64,000 nt of DNA. It comes from Modestobacter italicus. GTDB lineage: Bacteria; Actinomycetota; Actinomycetes; Mycobacteriales; Geodermatophilaceae. This document shows, piece after piece, positions 21,369 to 29,546 of the stretch; position 1 is the stretch's first letter, and every line of letters begins with the position of its first letter. Below the pieces are notes generated by a model that saw nothing but the letters and a program-made list of their open reading frames with translations, was not told the DNA's origin and ran no database searches. Location of the stretch: the NCBI RefSeq assembly GCF_000306785.1, contig NC_017955.1:744001-808000 (forward strand). Reading direction: 5' to 3'. The translations under genes and the position numbers were made by a program.

Positions 21369-21448
21369 GCCCTGATCCTCACCCGGGCCGGCCGCCGCGG
21401 CAGCCCGGCCGCGAGGGCTCCCGGTAACCTCGGGGCCGGCTCAGGCCC

Positions 21449-21520
21449 GCCCCATTAGCTCAGTGGTAGAGCACTCGCCTTGTAAGCGAAAGGTCGTCCG
21501 TTCGATCCGGACATGGGGCT
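21449..21520 (+). tRNA. tRNA-Thr (anticodon TGT)
   Basis: A 72-base cloverleaf. The acceptor arms GCCCCAT and ATGGGGC pair perfectly. The D-arm is GCTC-loop-GAGC, the anticodon arm CTCGC-CTTGTAA-GCGAA reads anticodon TGT, and the T-arm is GTCCG-TTCGATC-CGGAC. The outermost anticodon-stem pair is C-A and unpaired. CCA is not encoded. Confidence 0.95.
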
Positions 21521-21593
21521 CGTCCCCGGCCTGCCCCCGGGGTCGCCGCCGGGCAGGGCAGGATGCACCCGTGCAGACCCCGGCAGCCCGCTG

Positions 21594-22562
21594 ATGCCCG
21601 CCCCAGGGACCCGCTGGGGGGTGCTCGGGACCGCCGGCATCGCCCGGTCCCGCTTCCTCCCCGCGCTGGCCGAGGCCGGTGGCGAGGCGGTGGTCGTGGG
21701 CAGCCGGGACGGCGCCCGCGCGGCCGAGTTCGCCGCAGCGCACGGCGTCGCCCGCGGTGTCACGAGCTACGAGGCGGTGCTCGCCGACCCTGCCGTGCAG
21801 GCGGTCTACGTGCCGCTGCCCAACCCGCTGCACGCCGAGTGGGCGGTGGCGGCGCTGGAGGCCGGCAAGGCGGTGCTCTGCGAGAAGCCGCTGTGCGTCG
21901 ACGCCGACCAGGCCCGGCGGTTGCTGGCGGTGGCCGAGCGGGCCGCGCTGCCGCTGTGGGAGGCGTTCGTCTTCCCGTTCACCGCCCAGCACCGGCGGCT
22001 GGTCGAGCTGCTGGCCGGGGGTGCGATCGGGGAGCTGCGCGAGATCTCCGGCGCCTTCCACTTCCTGCTCCGCCGCACCGAGGACATCCGGCTGTCCGCG
22101 GCGACGGCCGGCGGCGCGCTGGCCGACGTCGGGTGCTACCCGCTGCGGCTGGCCGCGGAGCTGTTCGGCGGCCCGGCGCTCACCGCCGCCGCGTCCGCGG
22201 TGCGCGGCGCCGAGGTCGAGACCGAGCTCGCCGCCCTGGTCGACTACCCCGACGACCGGCGGCTGCTGCTGTCCTGCGGCTTCCGGCGGAGCGCGGACAC
22301 CACGACGGTGCTCAGCGGCACCGAGGGCACGATCCACCTCGAGGACCCGTACCACCCGCGGCCCGGGAGCAGCGTGGAGCTGCGCCGTCCGGGGGCCGAC
22401 CCCGTGGTCGAGCGGCCGACCCGTGACCAGCACTCGTTCACCGCCGCGCTGCGGCACGTCGGCGCCGTCCTGGCCGGTGAGGAGGCGCCGCGGCACACCG
22501 CGCTGGAGTCGTCCCTCCCGGTCGCCGAGGCGATCGACCTGGTGCGGGCGGCGGCCCGGTGA
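21594..22562 (+). CDS. Gfo/Idh/MocA family oxidoreductase
   Basis: A 322-residue NAD(P)-dependent sugar or cyclitol dehydrogenase-like protein. The ATG at 21594 (MPAPGTRWGVLGTAGIARSRF) is chosen because the earlier open frame overlaps the tRNA. The Rossmann block GVLGTAGIARSRFLPAL is followed by AVLCEKPLCVDADQARRLL, with the EKP motif whose lysine is usually catalytic, and later by GGALADVGCYPLRLA. The substrate is unknown. The stop overlaps the next gene by 4 bases (GTGA), so the two are probably coupled. Confidence 0.9.
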   Translation: MPAPGTRWGVLGTAGIARSRFLPALAEAGGEAVVVGSRDGARAAEFAAAHGVARGVTSYEAVLADPAVQAVYVPLPNPLHAEWAVAALEAGKAVLCEKPLCVDADQARRLLAVAERAALPLWEAFVFPFTAQHRRLVELLAGGAIGELREISGAFHFLLRRTEDIRLSAATAGGALADVGCYPLRLAAELFGGPALTAAASAVRGAEVETELAALVDYPDDRRLLLSCGFRRSADTTTVLSGTEGTIHLEDPYHPRPGSSVELRRPGADPVVERPTRDQHSFTAALRHVGAVLAGEEAPRHTALESSLPVAEAIDLVRAAAR

Positions 22563-23365
22563 GCCGGCGCGGGCTCTTCCTGGCGCCGTTCGACGTGCTG
22601 GCCGACCCCCGGCTGGTCGCCGAGCTGGCCGCCGAGGCGGAGGAGGCCGGCTGGGACGGCGTCTTCCTCTGGGACCACCTGCTCTACGCCGCCCCCGTCA
22701 CGGCGATCTCCGACCCGTGGACCTGCTGCGCCGCGATCGCCGTCCGCACCTCCCGGATCGAGTTCGGCCCGATGGTGACGCCGCTGACCCGGCGGCGGCC
22801 GCAGGTGCTGGCGCGGCAGGCCGCCGCGCTGGACCAGCTGTCCGGCGGGCGGCTGGTGCTCGGGTTCGGCCTCGGCGACGACGGCGGGGTGGGGGAGCTG
22901 TCCCGGTTCGGCGAGGAGCTCGACCCGAAGGTGCGCGCCGCCCGGCTGGACGAGGGGCTCGCGCTGCTCCGCGGGCTGCTGTCCGGCGCCGAGGTCGACC
23001 ACGACGGGGAGCACTTCACCGCCCGCGGGGTCCGGTTCTCCCCGCCGGCGACCCGCCCCGGCGGCATCCCGTTCTGGATCGGCGGGCGCTGGCCCAACGC
23101 CGCGCCGCTGCGCCGGGCCGCCCGGCACGAGGGCGCGTTCGTCATCTCGGTGCCCGGGCCGGCCGGGCTGGCCCAGGTCCGCGAGACGGTCGCCGCGGCG
23201 CGGGCCGACGGGCTGGCGGGCTTCGACGTCGTCGTCGACCTCCCGGTGGGGGAGGACGCGCAGCCGTGGGTGGCGGCCGGGGCCACCTGGGTGCTCACCC
23301 GGCTGGGCCCCTACGACCTGGACCTCGCCGAGGTCCGCCGGGTGGTCCGCGCCGGTCCCGGCTGA
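22559..23365 (+). CDS. LLM-class flavin-dependent oxidoreductase
   Basis: A 268-residue TIM-barrel protein of the luciferase-like monooxygenase family, using FMN or F420. Typical blocks are GWDGVFLWDHLLY, SRIEFGPMVTPLTRRRPQVLARQAAALDQLSGGRLVLGFG (split in the two usual motifs) and the C-terminal WIGGRWPNAAPLRRAARH. At 268 residues it is somewhat shorter than average (about 300). Actinobacterial relatives are often F420-dependent, but the cofactor cannot be read from the sequence. It is coupled to the upstream Gfo/Idh-type gene. Confidence 0.87.
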   Translation: MSRRGLFLAPFDVLADPRLVAELAAEAEEAGWDGVFLWDHLLYAAPVTAISDPWTCCAAIAVRTSRIEFGPMVTPLTRRRPQVLARQAAALDQLSGGRLVLGFGLGDDGGVGELSRFGEELDPKVRAARLDEGLALLRGLLSGAEVDHDGEHFTARGVRFSPPATRPGGIPFWIGGRWPNAAPLRRAARHEGAFVISVPGPAGLAQVRETVAAARADGLAGFDVVVDLPVGEDAQPWVAAGATWVLTRLGPYDLDLAEVRRVVRAGPG

Positions 23366-23454
23366 GCCGCTCGCGACGCGCGGCTCCCGGAGCGGTGTGC
23401 CAGGGTCGCAGGCGATCGCTGCCGACCGGGCAGCCGACCCCGAGGAGGACCTCC

Positions 23455-23664
23455 ATGAGCGACCACGTGTACCGGCTGAGCGAGATCGTCGGCAGCTCGC
23501 CCACCAGCGTCGACGACGCGATCCGCACGGCGGTGCGGAAGGCGTCCCAGACCGTGCGCAACATCGAGTGGTTCCAGACCTCGGAGATCCGCGGTCAGGT
23601 CGTCGACGGCGACGTGGCCTACTACCAGGTGACGCTCAAGATCGGCTTCCGCGTCGAGGACTGA
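23455..23664 (+). CDS. Dodecin, flavin-storage protein
   Basis: A 69-residue protein that forms dodecameric shells storing flavin or CoA. GAGGAGG lies 6-7 bases before the ATG. The family sequence is complete: VYRLSEIVGSSPTSVDDAIRTAV, then NIEWFQTSEIRGQVVDG with the stacking tryptophan, and YQVTLKIGFRVED at the end. It is convergent with the Rieske gene and shares a hairpin with it. Confidence 0.93.
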   Translation: MSDHVYRLSEIVGSSPTSVDDAIRTAVRKASQTVRNIEWFQTSEIRGQVVDGDVAYYQVTLKIGFRVED

Positions 23665-23675
23665 GGCCCCCTCAC

Positions 23676-23725
23676 AGGGGCCCGCCGCGAGCCTGCGAGT
23701 GGGGGGGCGAGGGGGTCCTTCCTCA
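23676..23725. repeat. Convergent-gene hairpin element, copy B
   Basis: This is the partner of the element at 6226-6275, sharing AGGGGCCCGC, GAGCCTGCGA and GGGGTCCTTC in the same order. Just outside it TGAGG-CCCCCTC can pair with GAGGGGG-T-CCTTCCTCA. It sits between the ends of dodecin and the Rieske gene and probably terminates both. Confidence 0.55.
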
Positions 23726-24130
23726 GGTGAGGACGACGTCGGTGCCGCGGACGGTGACGCCGACCGGGGCCAGCGGCTCGGTGGCCGGGCCGTGCACCGC
23801 GGCGCCGTCGGCGGGGTCGAACACCGAACCGTGGCAGGGGCACACCAGCCCCTCGTCGGCGGCCCGGACGGTGCAGCCCTGGTGGGTGCACCGCGCCGAG
23901 AAGGCGACCACGGTGTCCTCGCTGGGCCGGCTGACCACCACCCGCCGTCCGTCGATCGACACCTCGTAGGCGCCGCCGGCGGGCACCTCCGACAGCGGCA
24001 CGACGACGTCGCCCGGGCCCACCCCGGTGAGCTCGGGCACGTCGCCCCCGCCCCCGCAGGCAGAGAGCGCGACCACCCCCGCCCCCACGCCCCCGGCGAT
24101 CAGCAGGTCCCGGCGGGAGAAGCAGTGCAT
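23723..24130 (-). CDS. Exported Rieske 2Fe-2S protein
   Basis: A 135-residue protein. The N-terminus CFSRRDLLIAGGVGAGVVALSAC has a twin-arginine core (SRRDLL) and ends at a lipobox-like LSAC, so it may be a Tat-exported lipoprotein. The Rieske cluster ligands are both visible: CTHQGC (Cys, His) and CPCHGS (Cys, His). The fold is complete with GPATEPLAPVGV near the end. It is a stand-alone small Rieske, not a cytochrome bc subunit. The electron partner is unknown. Confidence 0.9.
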   Translation of the reverse strand: MHCFSRRDLLIAGGVGAGVVALSACGGGGDVPELTGVGPGDVVVPLSEVPAGGAYEVSIDGRRVVVSRPSEDTVVAFSARCTHQGCTVRAADEGLVCPCHGSVFDPADGAAVHGPATEPLAPVGVTVRGTDVVLT

Positions 24131-24140
24131 CCGGCCATCC

Positions 24141-24198
24141 TGCCCGAGGGGCCCACGGACCTCCGGCCCTGCCCGAGGAGCCCTACGGACCCCCGGCG
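24141..24198. repeat. Two tandem copies of a 29-bp repeat
   Basis: Copies start at 24141 and 24170 and share TGCCCGAGG, CC.ACGGAC and CCGG at the same spacing, with a few mismatches. They lie upstream of the Rieske gene in a 187-base gap that otherwise shows nothing. Confidence 0.55.
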
Positions 24199-24317
24199 TC
24201 AGCCGGTCGCCGTGACGAGTGACGGCCGGAGGCTGTCGCGCAGGAGCGGCGGCAACAGCTCAGCGCACCCGGGGCACGGCTCCTGGCCGCGGTGCGGCCC
24301 GAAGGGTCGCGATCAAC

Positions 24318-24716
24318 TCAGTCGAAGCTGCCGGAGCCGCCGGAGCGGTAGCGGGCGTTGCGCTCCAGCCGCTCCCGCTCGGCCCGCTCCTCGCGGCGCG
24401 CGGCGGTGGTGCCCGGCGGCCAGCCGGCCTTCACCGCGCGGTGCTCGGTGGTCTCGGTCATGTACGCCAGGGAGAACAGCAGGCCGATGACCAGGCCGCC
24501 GCCGGCGGCGGTCGCCCGGATGCCGAGGTCGACGGGGGGCAGCAGCAGGCAGAGCGCGACGACCGGGGCCAGCTGGACCAGGGCCCGCGCCAGGTGCCGC
24601 AGCACCCAGGTGCGCCGGGTGGTGTCCTCCAGCACCCAGGGCGACAGCGACCGCGGCAGCCCGCCGCCGTAGGCGTACCAGAGCCACTGGGCCGGGTTCG
24701 GGCGTCCAGCGTCCAC
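24318..24716 (-). CDS. DUF5313 family membrane protein
   Basis: A 132-residue protein. The start MDAGRPNPAQWLWYAYGGGLP and WVLEDTTRRTWVLRHLARAL match the actinobacterial DUF5313 family, known mainly from mycobacteria. Two hydrophobic helices follow (APVVALCLLLPPVDLG and GGGLVIGLLFSLAYM), then a charged tail ending RSGGSGSFD. The function is unknown. It ends 187 bases from the Rieske gene and follows the antiporter-gene start region on the opposite side. Confidence 0.8.
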   Translation of the reverse strand: MDAGRPNPAQWLWYAYGGGLPRSLSPWVLEDTTRRTWVLRHLARALVQLAPVVALCLLLPPVDLGIRATAAGGGLVIGLLFSLAYMTETTEHRAVKAGWPPGTTAARREERAERERLERNARYRSGGSGSFD

Positions 24717-24762
24717 ACAGCCACGGTAGGCGCACCGGGGGTCGCGTGCGGGCCCGTGGTGC

Positions 24763-26415
24763 TCAGAACCGGGTGACCCACGAGCTGGCGCCGGCGGCCT
24801 CCTCGTGGTCCAGCTCCTGCAGCACGGCGCGCACGACCTCCTCGTCGACGTGGCCCTTGTCGCGCTCCTCCATGAGCACCTGGCGCTGCACCTCGATGAC
24901 CTGCTGGCGCACCCGCCGGAAGGTCTGCGCCCGGCGGCGCCCGCGCTCGGCCTGCTCCTCCTCGTCGGCCCGGATCGCCTGGTGCATGGTCTCGGTGCGG
25001 GCGAGCAGCGGCCGGCGGATGCGCTCGTCCCACTCCTTGGCCTTGTCCTCGCCGATCTTCGGCGTCAGCGTGGCGACCAGCTCGTCGAGCCGGGCCAGCG
25101 CGGCCTCGGTCGACTTCTCCTGCAGGTGCAGCTCCTCCTCGGCGTCCCGCTGCGGCTGGTCCTGGTCCTGCACGCCGAGCCGCCGGATCAGCCGGGGCAG
25201 CGTGAGGCCCTGCAGCAACAGGGTGCCGATGGTCACGGCGTAGGCCAGGAACTGCACGGCGCCGCGCTCGGTGAAGGGCGCCCCCTCGACCTCGACCGGC
25301 AGCGCCGCGGCCGCGGCCAGGGTGACCACGCCGCGCATGCCGGTCCAGGAGATGACCACCTGGTAGCTCCACGGTGGTCGTTCCGGCCGGGTGAGCCCGG
25401 ACCGCGACGGCCGCGGTGCCCGGCGGACCAGCTCCAGCCCGAAGACGTAGGCGAACCGGACCAGGACGACGGTGGCCAGCACCGCCACCGCGGCGGCCAG
25501 CAGGGAGGCGTTGGACCGGTCGGACTCCTGCACCGCGCTGAGGACGTAGCGCAGCTGCAGCCCGATCAGCGCGAAGACGACCGCCTCGAGCAGCAGGTCC
25601 AGCGAGGACCACAGCGGTCGTTCCTGCAGCCGGGTGGCGTAGCCGGCCTGCGGCCCGCGGTGCCCGAGGTACAGCCCGGCCGCGACGACGGCGAGCACGC
25701 CCGAACCGTGCAGCTCCTCGGCCAGCAGGTAGGCGGCGAACGGCACGATCAGCCCGAGCACGGACTCCACGACCGGGTCGTCCAGCCGCATCCGGAGCAT
25801 GTGCACCAGCCAGCCCAGGGCGAGCCCGGTGGCCACGCCGGCGACCACGGCGAGCGCGAAGGTGCCCGCTGCGGAGGTCCAGTCGACGCCGAGCAGGCTC
25901 CCGCTGGCGCCGAACACCCCGGCGAGGGCCACCTTGTAGAAGGTCAGCGCCGCGGCGTCGTTGATCAGGCTCTCGCCGGACAGCACGGTCATCACCGGCC
26001 GGGGGAGCCCCAGCTTGCGGCCGATCGAGGCGGCGGAGACGGCGTCCGGCGGGGCGACGATCGCGCCGAGCACCAGGGCCACCGGCATCGGCAGCCCGGG
26101 GACGACGACCCGGGCGACCAGCGCCACCACGATCGCGGTCACGAACACCAGGCCGACGCCCAACTGCACGATCGGGTGGAACAGGGCGCGGAAGCCGACG
26201 TAGGAGACCCCCAGCGCCGCGGAGTAGAGCAGCGGCGGCAGGACGGTGGCCAGCAGCAGCTCGCCGTCGATCTCCAGCTCGGGCACCCCGGGCACCAGGC
26301 TGACGGCGAAGCCGACCAGGACCAGGACCAGCGGGGTCTGCCAGCCCATCCGCCGGGACACCGCCGCCACCCCCACCGCGCCGAGTGCCAGCAGCAGCAG
26401 TTCGGCCGCGTCCAT
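24763..26415 (-). CDS. CPA1-type Na+/H+ antiporter
   Basis: A 550-residue transporter exchanging Na+ or K+ for protons. The ATG at 26415 begins MDAAELLLLALGAVGVAAV; a longer frame upstream has no similarity. About 12 hydrophobic helices are visible. The unwound helix motif ends in IVAPPDAVSAASI and the ion-binding motif is GESLINDAAALTFYKVAL, with the two-aspartate pattern ND typical of electroneutral CPA1 proteins. The C-terminal 150 residues are cytoplasmic and highly charged (LQEKSTEAALARLDELVATL and following), likely a coiled-coil regulatory tail. It is divergent from the rarD-like gene. Confidence 0.92.
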   Translation of the reverse strand: MDAAELLLLALGAVGVAAVSRRMGWQTPLVLVLVGFAVSLVPGVPELEIDGELLLATVLPPLLYSAALGVSYVGFRALFHPIVQLGVGLVFVTAIVVALVARVVVPGLPMPVALVLGAIVAPPDAVSAASIGRKLGLPRPVMTVLSGESLINDAAALTFYKVALAGVFGASGSLLGVDWTSAAGTFALAVVAGVATGLALGWLVHMLRMRLDDPVVESVLGLIVPFAAYLLAEELHGSGVLAVVAAGLYLGHRGPQAGYATRLQERPLWSSLDLLLEAVVFALIGLQLRYVLSAVQESDRSNASLLAAAVAVLATVVLVRFAYVFGLELVRRAPRPSRSGLTRPERPPWSYQVVISWTGMRGVVTLAAAAALPVEVEGAPFTERGAVQFLAYAVTIGTLLLQGLTLPRLIRRLGVQDQDQPQRDAEEELHLQEKSTEAALARLDELVATLTPKIGEDKAKEWDERIRRPLLARTETMHQAIRADEEEQAERGRRRAQTFRRVRQQVIEVQRQVLMEERDKGHVDEEVVRAVLQELDHEEAAGASSWVTRF

Positions 26416-26574
26416 CCCCCACCTCTCACCGTCGCCCCACGTCGTCCGCCGGGCGCTGTCGGCGTCCATGGTGCGGGGTGCCGGACCGGGCAGCAGGACG
26501 AGCGGGGCGCCGGGACCTTCCCGAGGGTCGTGAGCCCTGCTCAGCACCTGCGGCGCGGGGCGTACGGTCCCCCG

Positions 26575-27489
26575 GTGGACGAACGCCGTACCGGGGTGGT
26601 GGCCGGTCTCGCCGCCTACCTGCTCTGGGGCCTGTTCCCGCTGTACTTCCCGCTGCTGGAGCCGGCCGGTGGGCTGGAGATCGTGGCCCACCGGGTGGCC
26701 TGGTCGCTGCTGTTCGTCGGGCTGCTGCTGACCGTGCTCCGCGGGTGGTCGCAGGTCCGCGCCGCCTTCACCGACGGCCGGACGCTGCTGGTGCTCAGCG
26801 GGGCCGCGGTGCTCATCGTGATCAACTGGCTGGTCTTCGTCTTCGCGGTGAACTCCGGGCACGTCGTCGAGAGCTCGCTGGGCTACTTCATCAACCCGCT
26901 GGTCAGCGTCCTGCTCGGGGTGGTGGTGTTCCGCGAGCGGCTGCGCCGGCTGCAGTGGGTCGCGGTCGCGCTGGCCGCGCTCGCGGTCGTCGTGCTCACC
27001 GTCGACTACGGCCACCCGCCGTGGATCGCCCTCGCCCTGGCCGGCTCCTTCGGGCTCTACGGGCTGATGAAGAAGCTGGTCCGGGTCGAGGCCGCACCCG
27101 GGCTGTTCGTCGAGACGGCGCTGGTGTTCCTGCCGGCGCTGGTGGTGATCGCGGTGCTCGAGGCGCGGGGCACCGCCGCCTTCGGGCACGAGGGCGCCGG
27201 CAACGCGGTGCTGCTGGCCCTCTCCGGCGTGGCCACGGCCGTGCCGCTGCTGCTGTTCGCCGCTGCGGCGCGCCGGGTGCCGCTGTCGACCGTCGGGCTG
27301 CTGCAGTACGTGAACCCGCTGATGCAGCTGGCGATCGGCGTCTTCGTCCTGGGCGAGCCGATGCCGCCGGCCCGGCTGGTCGGGTTCGCCATCGTCTGGC
27401 TGGCGCTGGTCGTGTTCACCGCCGACACCCTGCGGCAGGCGCGCAGCACCCGCCGGGACGCCGCCACGCCGGTGCCGGTCGGCATCTGA
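26575..27489 (+). CDS. rarD: RarD-type EamA drug/metabolite transporter
   Basis: A 304-residue inner-membrane transporter with ten hydrophobic helices in two EamA repeats. The GTG at 26575 gives MDERRTGVVAGLAAYLLWGLFPLYF, the RarD family start; the frame is open far upstream but opposes the antiporter. Conserved blocks are EIVAHRVAWSLLF and YFINPLVSVLLGVVVFRERL in the first half and LLQYVNPLMQLAIGVFVLGEPM in the second. The family exports unidentified small molecules; E. coli RarD is named for chloramphenicol sensitivity. Confidence 0.93.
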   Translation: MDERRTGVVAGLAAYLLWGLFPLYFPLLEPAGGLEIVAHRVAWSLLFVGLLLTVLRGWSQVRAAFTDGRTLLVLSGAAVLIVINWLVFVFAVNSGHVVESSLGYFINPLVSVLLGVVVFRERLRRLQWVAVALAALAVVVLTVDYGHPPWIALALAGSFGLYGLMKKLVRVEAAPGLFVETALVFLPALVVIAVLEARGTAAFGHEGAGNAVLLALSGVATAVPLLLFAAAARRVPLSTVGLLQYVNPLMQLAIGVFVLGEPMPPARLVGFAIVWLALVVFTADTLRQARSTRRDAATPVPVGI

Positions 27490-27568
27490 GGCCGGCGGCG
27501 CGCCGATCGTCGGTGCTGCGGACTACCGTCGTGTGATTCGATCGGACGCCGGCGGAGGACGACCCCAG

Positions 27569-27940
27569 ATGAGCAGCGAGACCGGCAGCGAGCTGCGCGA
27601 CGCCGAGGCTGCGGCACCCGCAGCGACCCCCGAGGGCGGGGCCGCCGGGACGGGTGGGACACCCGGGAACAGCGGGGCGAGCGGTCTGCCCGCCCGGGAA
27701 CGCGAGATCCTGGCCTTCGAGCGCCAGTGGTGGCGCTTCGCGGGGGCCAAGGAGGAGGCCATCCGAGAGCGCTTCGGGATGTCCGCCACCCGCTACTACC
27801 AGGTGCTCAACGCCCTGGTCGACCGTCCCGAGGCCCTCGCGGCCGACCCGCTGCTGGTGCGCCGGCTGCGCCGGATGCGGGGCGCGCGGCAACGGCAGCG
27901 TTCCGGGCGGGTCCTGGGCAGCGACCCCCTGCGCGACTAG
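27569..27940 (+). CDS. DUF3263 domain protein
   Basis: A 123-residue protein. The ATG at 27569 has GGAGG about 10 bases upstream. The first 50 residues are low-complexity Ala/Gly/Glu. The DUF3263 domain covers about 50-105: LPAREREILAFERQWWRFAGAKEEAIRERFGMSATRYYQVLNALVDRPEAL. This looks like a helix-turn-helix, with SATRYYQVLNAL as the probable recognition part. In mycobacteria the same pair, a DUF3263 gene followed by a LytR_C gene, is conserved. Its job is unknown. Confidence 0.88.
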   Translation: MSSETGSELRDAEAAAPAATPEGGAAGTGGTPGNSGASGLPAREREILAFERQWWRFAGAKEEAIRERFGMSATRYYQVLNALVDRPEALAADPLLVRRLRRMRGARQRQRSGRVLGSDPLRD

Positions 27941-27963
27941 CCTCTCTCACTGTGGGGAGGCAT

Positions 27964-29499
27964 GTGGCACCAGGCAGTGACGGGAAGCCGCCAGCGGCGG
28001 CCGGTGGTCGTCGGTGGCCCGCGGGCGACGGCGACGTCCCGGTGCGGCTCGGGCAGCCGGTGCGCGAGCCCCGCACCGACGCCGACGCCGACCTGCGCGG
28101 GGTGCTGACCCCCGCCGCCGACGAGCCGGGCGCCGACGGTTCGACGCTGTCGCCGTCCCCCCGCGCGGACCGCCGACGGGAGGGGCTGCTCCCCTCCGGC
28201 GAGGACCCGATGATCCGCCGTCCGCCGGCCCGCCCCGCCCGGGGCCCGCCGCCCGGCGCCGGCCGCCGCCGCACCGACTTCGACCCGACCGCCGCACCGG
28301 GCCGCCCGCCCGAGACGGGCGAACGCCGCCGGGCCCTGCTGCAGCCGGCACCGCAGGCCCGCCCGGCTGCGGCCGGTCCGCAGCCCTCGGGACCGATGAC
28401 CGCGGCCGCCTCCCCGGCGGTCGCCGCCGGCCGCCCGACCCCGCAGCCGTCCCGTCGGGGCGACGCCGTCCCGACGTCGCCCGGCGCCCGCGCCGCAGGC
28501 GCTCCCGCCCGGGACGTCGCCCCGCGCACCACCGGCATGCCGAGCTGGGCGGCGGAGCCCGGCCCGCCCACGCCCCCGCCGTACGACGTCACCCAGCGCG
28601 TCTCCGGGCAGGCTCCCGCCGAGTCGCCGTGGGGACAGTCCCCGGCCGCACCGGTGGCCGCCCGTGCTGTGCAGACCCCCTCGACCGTCCCGCCCGCCGG
28701 GCGACCGGCCCGCGCGGCGCAGGCACCCGCCCGGCCGCCGGCCCCGGCCGTGCCGCCGCCCGGCCGCGGCGCTGCCACGCCCCCGGTCCTGCCCGAGCCG
28801 GACGCCGCCGAGCCGGTGCGCCGACGCGCCGACGTACCGGTGGGCGGCCGGGCCGCCGCCCGGCTGGAGCGGCAGGCCGCCGAGGCCGCGCGGAAGAAGT
28901 CCGGCAAGCGGAGCGGACCGCCCACCGGCCCCGGGATCCCCGCGCAGAGCGGTCCCGGTCGCGGCAGCGAGCCTGAGGCCGCCCCCCGGCGGTCGTCGAC
29001 CCGGCTCGTGCAGGGCCTGGTCGCCACGGTCGTGGTCGCCGTCGGCGTGCTGGGCTTCTGGTCGTTCACCTCGCCCGGGACGACGGAGACCGCCGCGCAG
29101 ACCCCGGTGACCAGCGACGCGCCCGCGAGCTCGGCGCCGGTGCTGCCGTCCACCGAGACCGCCGCCCCCACGGCCGAGGTCGCCCCGACCCCGGTCGGCC
29201 CGGTGTTCGCGCCGATCACCGTGCTCAACAGCACGCGGATCAACGGCCTGGCCGGCGACGTCGGCGACGCGTTCAGCGCCGCGGGCTGGGAGGTCATCGG
29301 CACGGGCGAGTCGCCGGTCCAGGACGTCGCCACCACGACCGTCTACTACACCGAGGGCGACACGGTGCAGCAGCAGGCCGCCACCCAGCTGGCCGAGCAG
29401 TTCCCCGACGTCACCGGTCCGGTGGCCCGCTACTTCGACGTGCCGGACGAGCCCGCCCCGGGGCTCGTCGTGGTCGCCACCGGGAACTGGCAGCCCTGA
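27964..29499 (+). CDS. LytR C-terminal domain protein with long disordered head
   Basis: About 511 residues. The start is uncertain: GTG at 27964 is close to GGGGAGG, and an in-frame GTG at 27952 is the alternative. Residues 1 to about 345 are Pro/Arg/Ala-rich and almost certainly disordered. A single transmembrane helix follows (RLVQGLVATVVVAVGVLGFW), then a Thr/Ala/Pro linker, and the extracellular LytR_C domain of about 90 residues (ITVLNSTRINGLAGDVGDAFSAAGW to the end). LytR_C domains occur on cell-wall glycopolymer ligases, but the catalytic LCP domain is missing here. It is probably expressed with the DUF3263 gene. Confidence 0.85.
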   Translation: MAPGSDGKPPAAAGGRRWPAGDGDVPVRLGQPVREPRTDADADLRGVLTPAADEPGADGSTLSPSPRADRRREGLLPSGEDPMIRRPPARPARGPPPGAGRRRTDFDPTAAPGRPPETGERRRALLQPAPQARPAAAGPQPSGPMTAAASPAVAAGRPTPQPSRRGDAVPTSPGARAAGAPARDVAPRTTGMPSWAAEPGPPTPPPYDVTQRVSGQAPAESPWGQSPAAPVAARAVQTPSTVPPAGRPARAAQAPARPPAPAVPPPGRGAATPPVLPEPDAAEPVRRRADVPVGGRAAARLERQAAEAARKKSGKRSGPPTGPGIPAQSGPGRGSEPEAAPRRSSTRLVQGLVATVVVAVGVLGFWSFTSPGTTETAAQTPVTSDAPASSAPVLPSTETAAPTAEVAPTPVGPVFAPITVLNSTRINGLAGDVGDAFSAAGWEVIGTGESPVQDVATTTVYYTEGDTVQQQAATQLAEQFPDVTGPVARYFDVPDEPAPGLVVVATGNWQP

Positions 29500-29516
29500 T
29501 CCGGCGCGGGCGGAAC

Positions 29517-29533
29517 CACGGGGCCTCCCCGTG
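29517..29533 (+). terminator. Short hairpin after the LytR_C gene
   Basis: Perfect 7-base arms CACGGGG and CCCCGTG with a CCT loop lie 18 bases past the stop and 14 bases before the next start. It could attenuate rather than end transcription. Confidence 0.5.
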
Positions 29534-29546
29534 CGTTGCCGCCGTC

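Noticed and set aside
24805-26574. Plus-strand frame in front of rarD
   Set aside because: It opposes the antiporter and has shadow composition. The RarD start motif begins at 26575.
28014-28976. Plus-strand arginine-rich frame inside the LytR_C gene
   Set aside because: It is an alternative frame of the low-complexity head of that gene.
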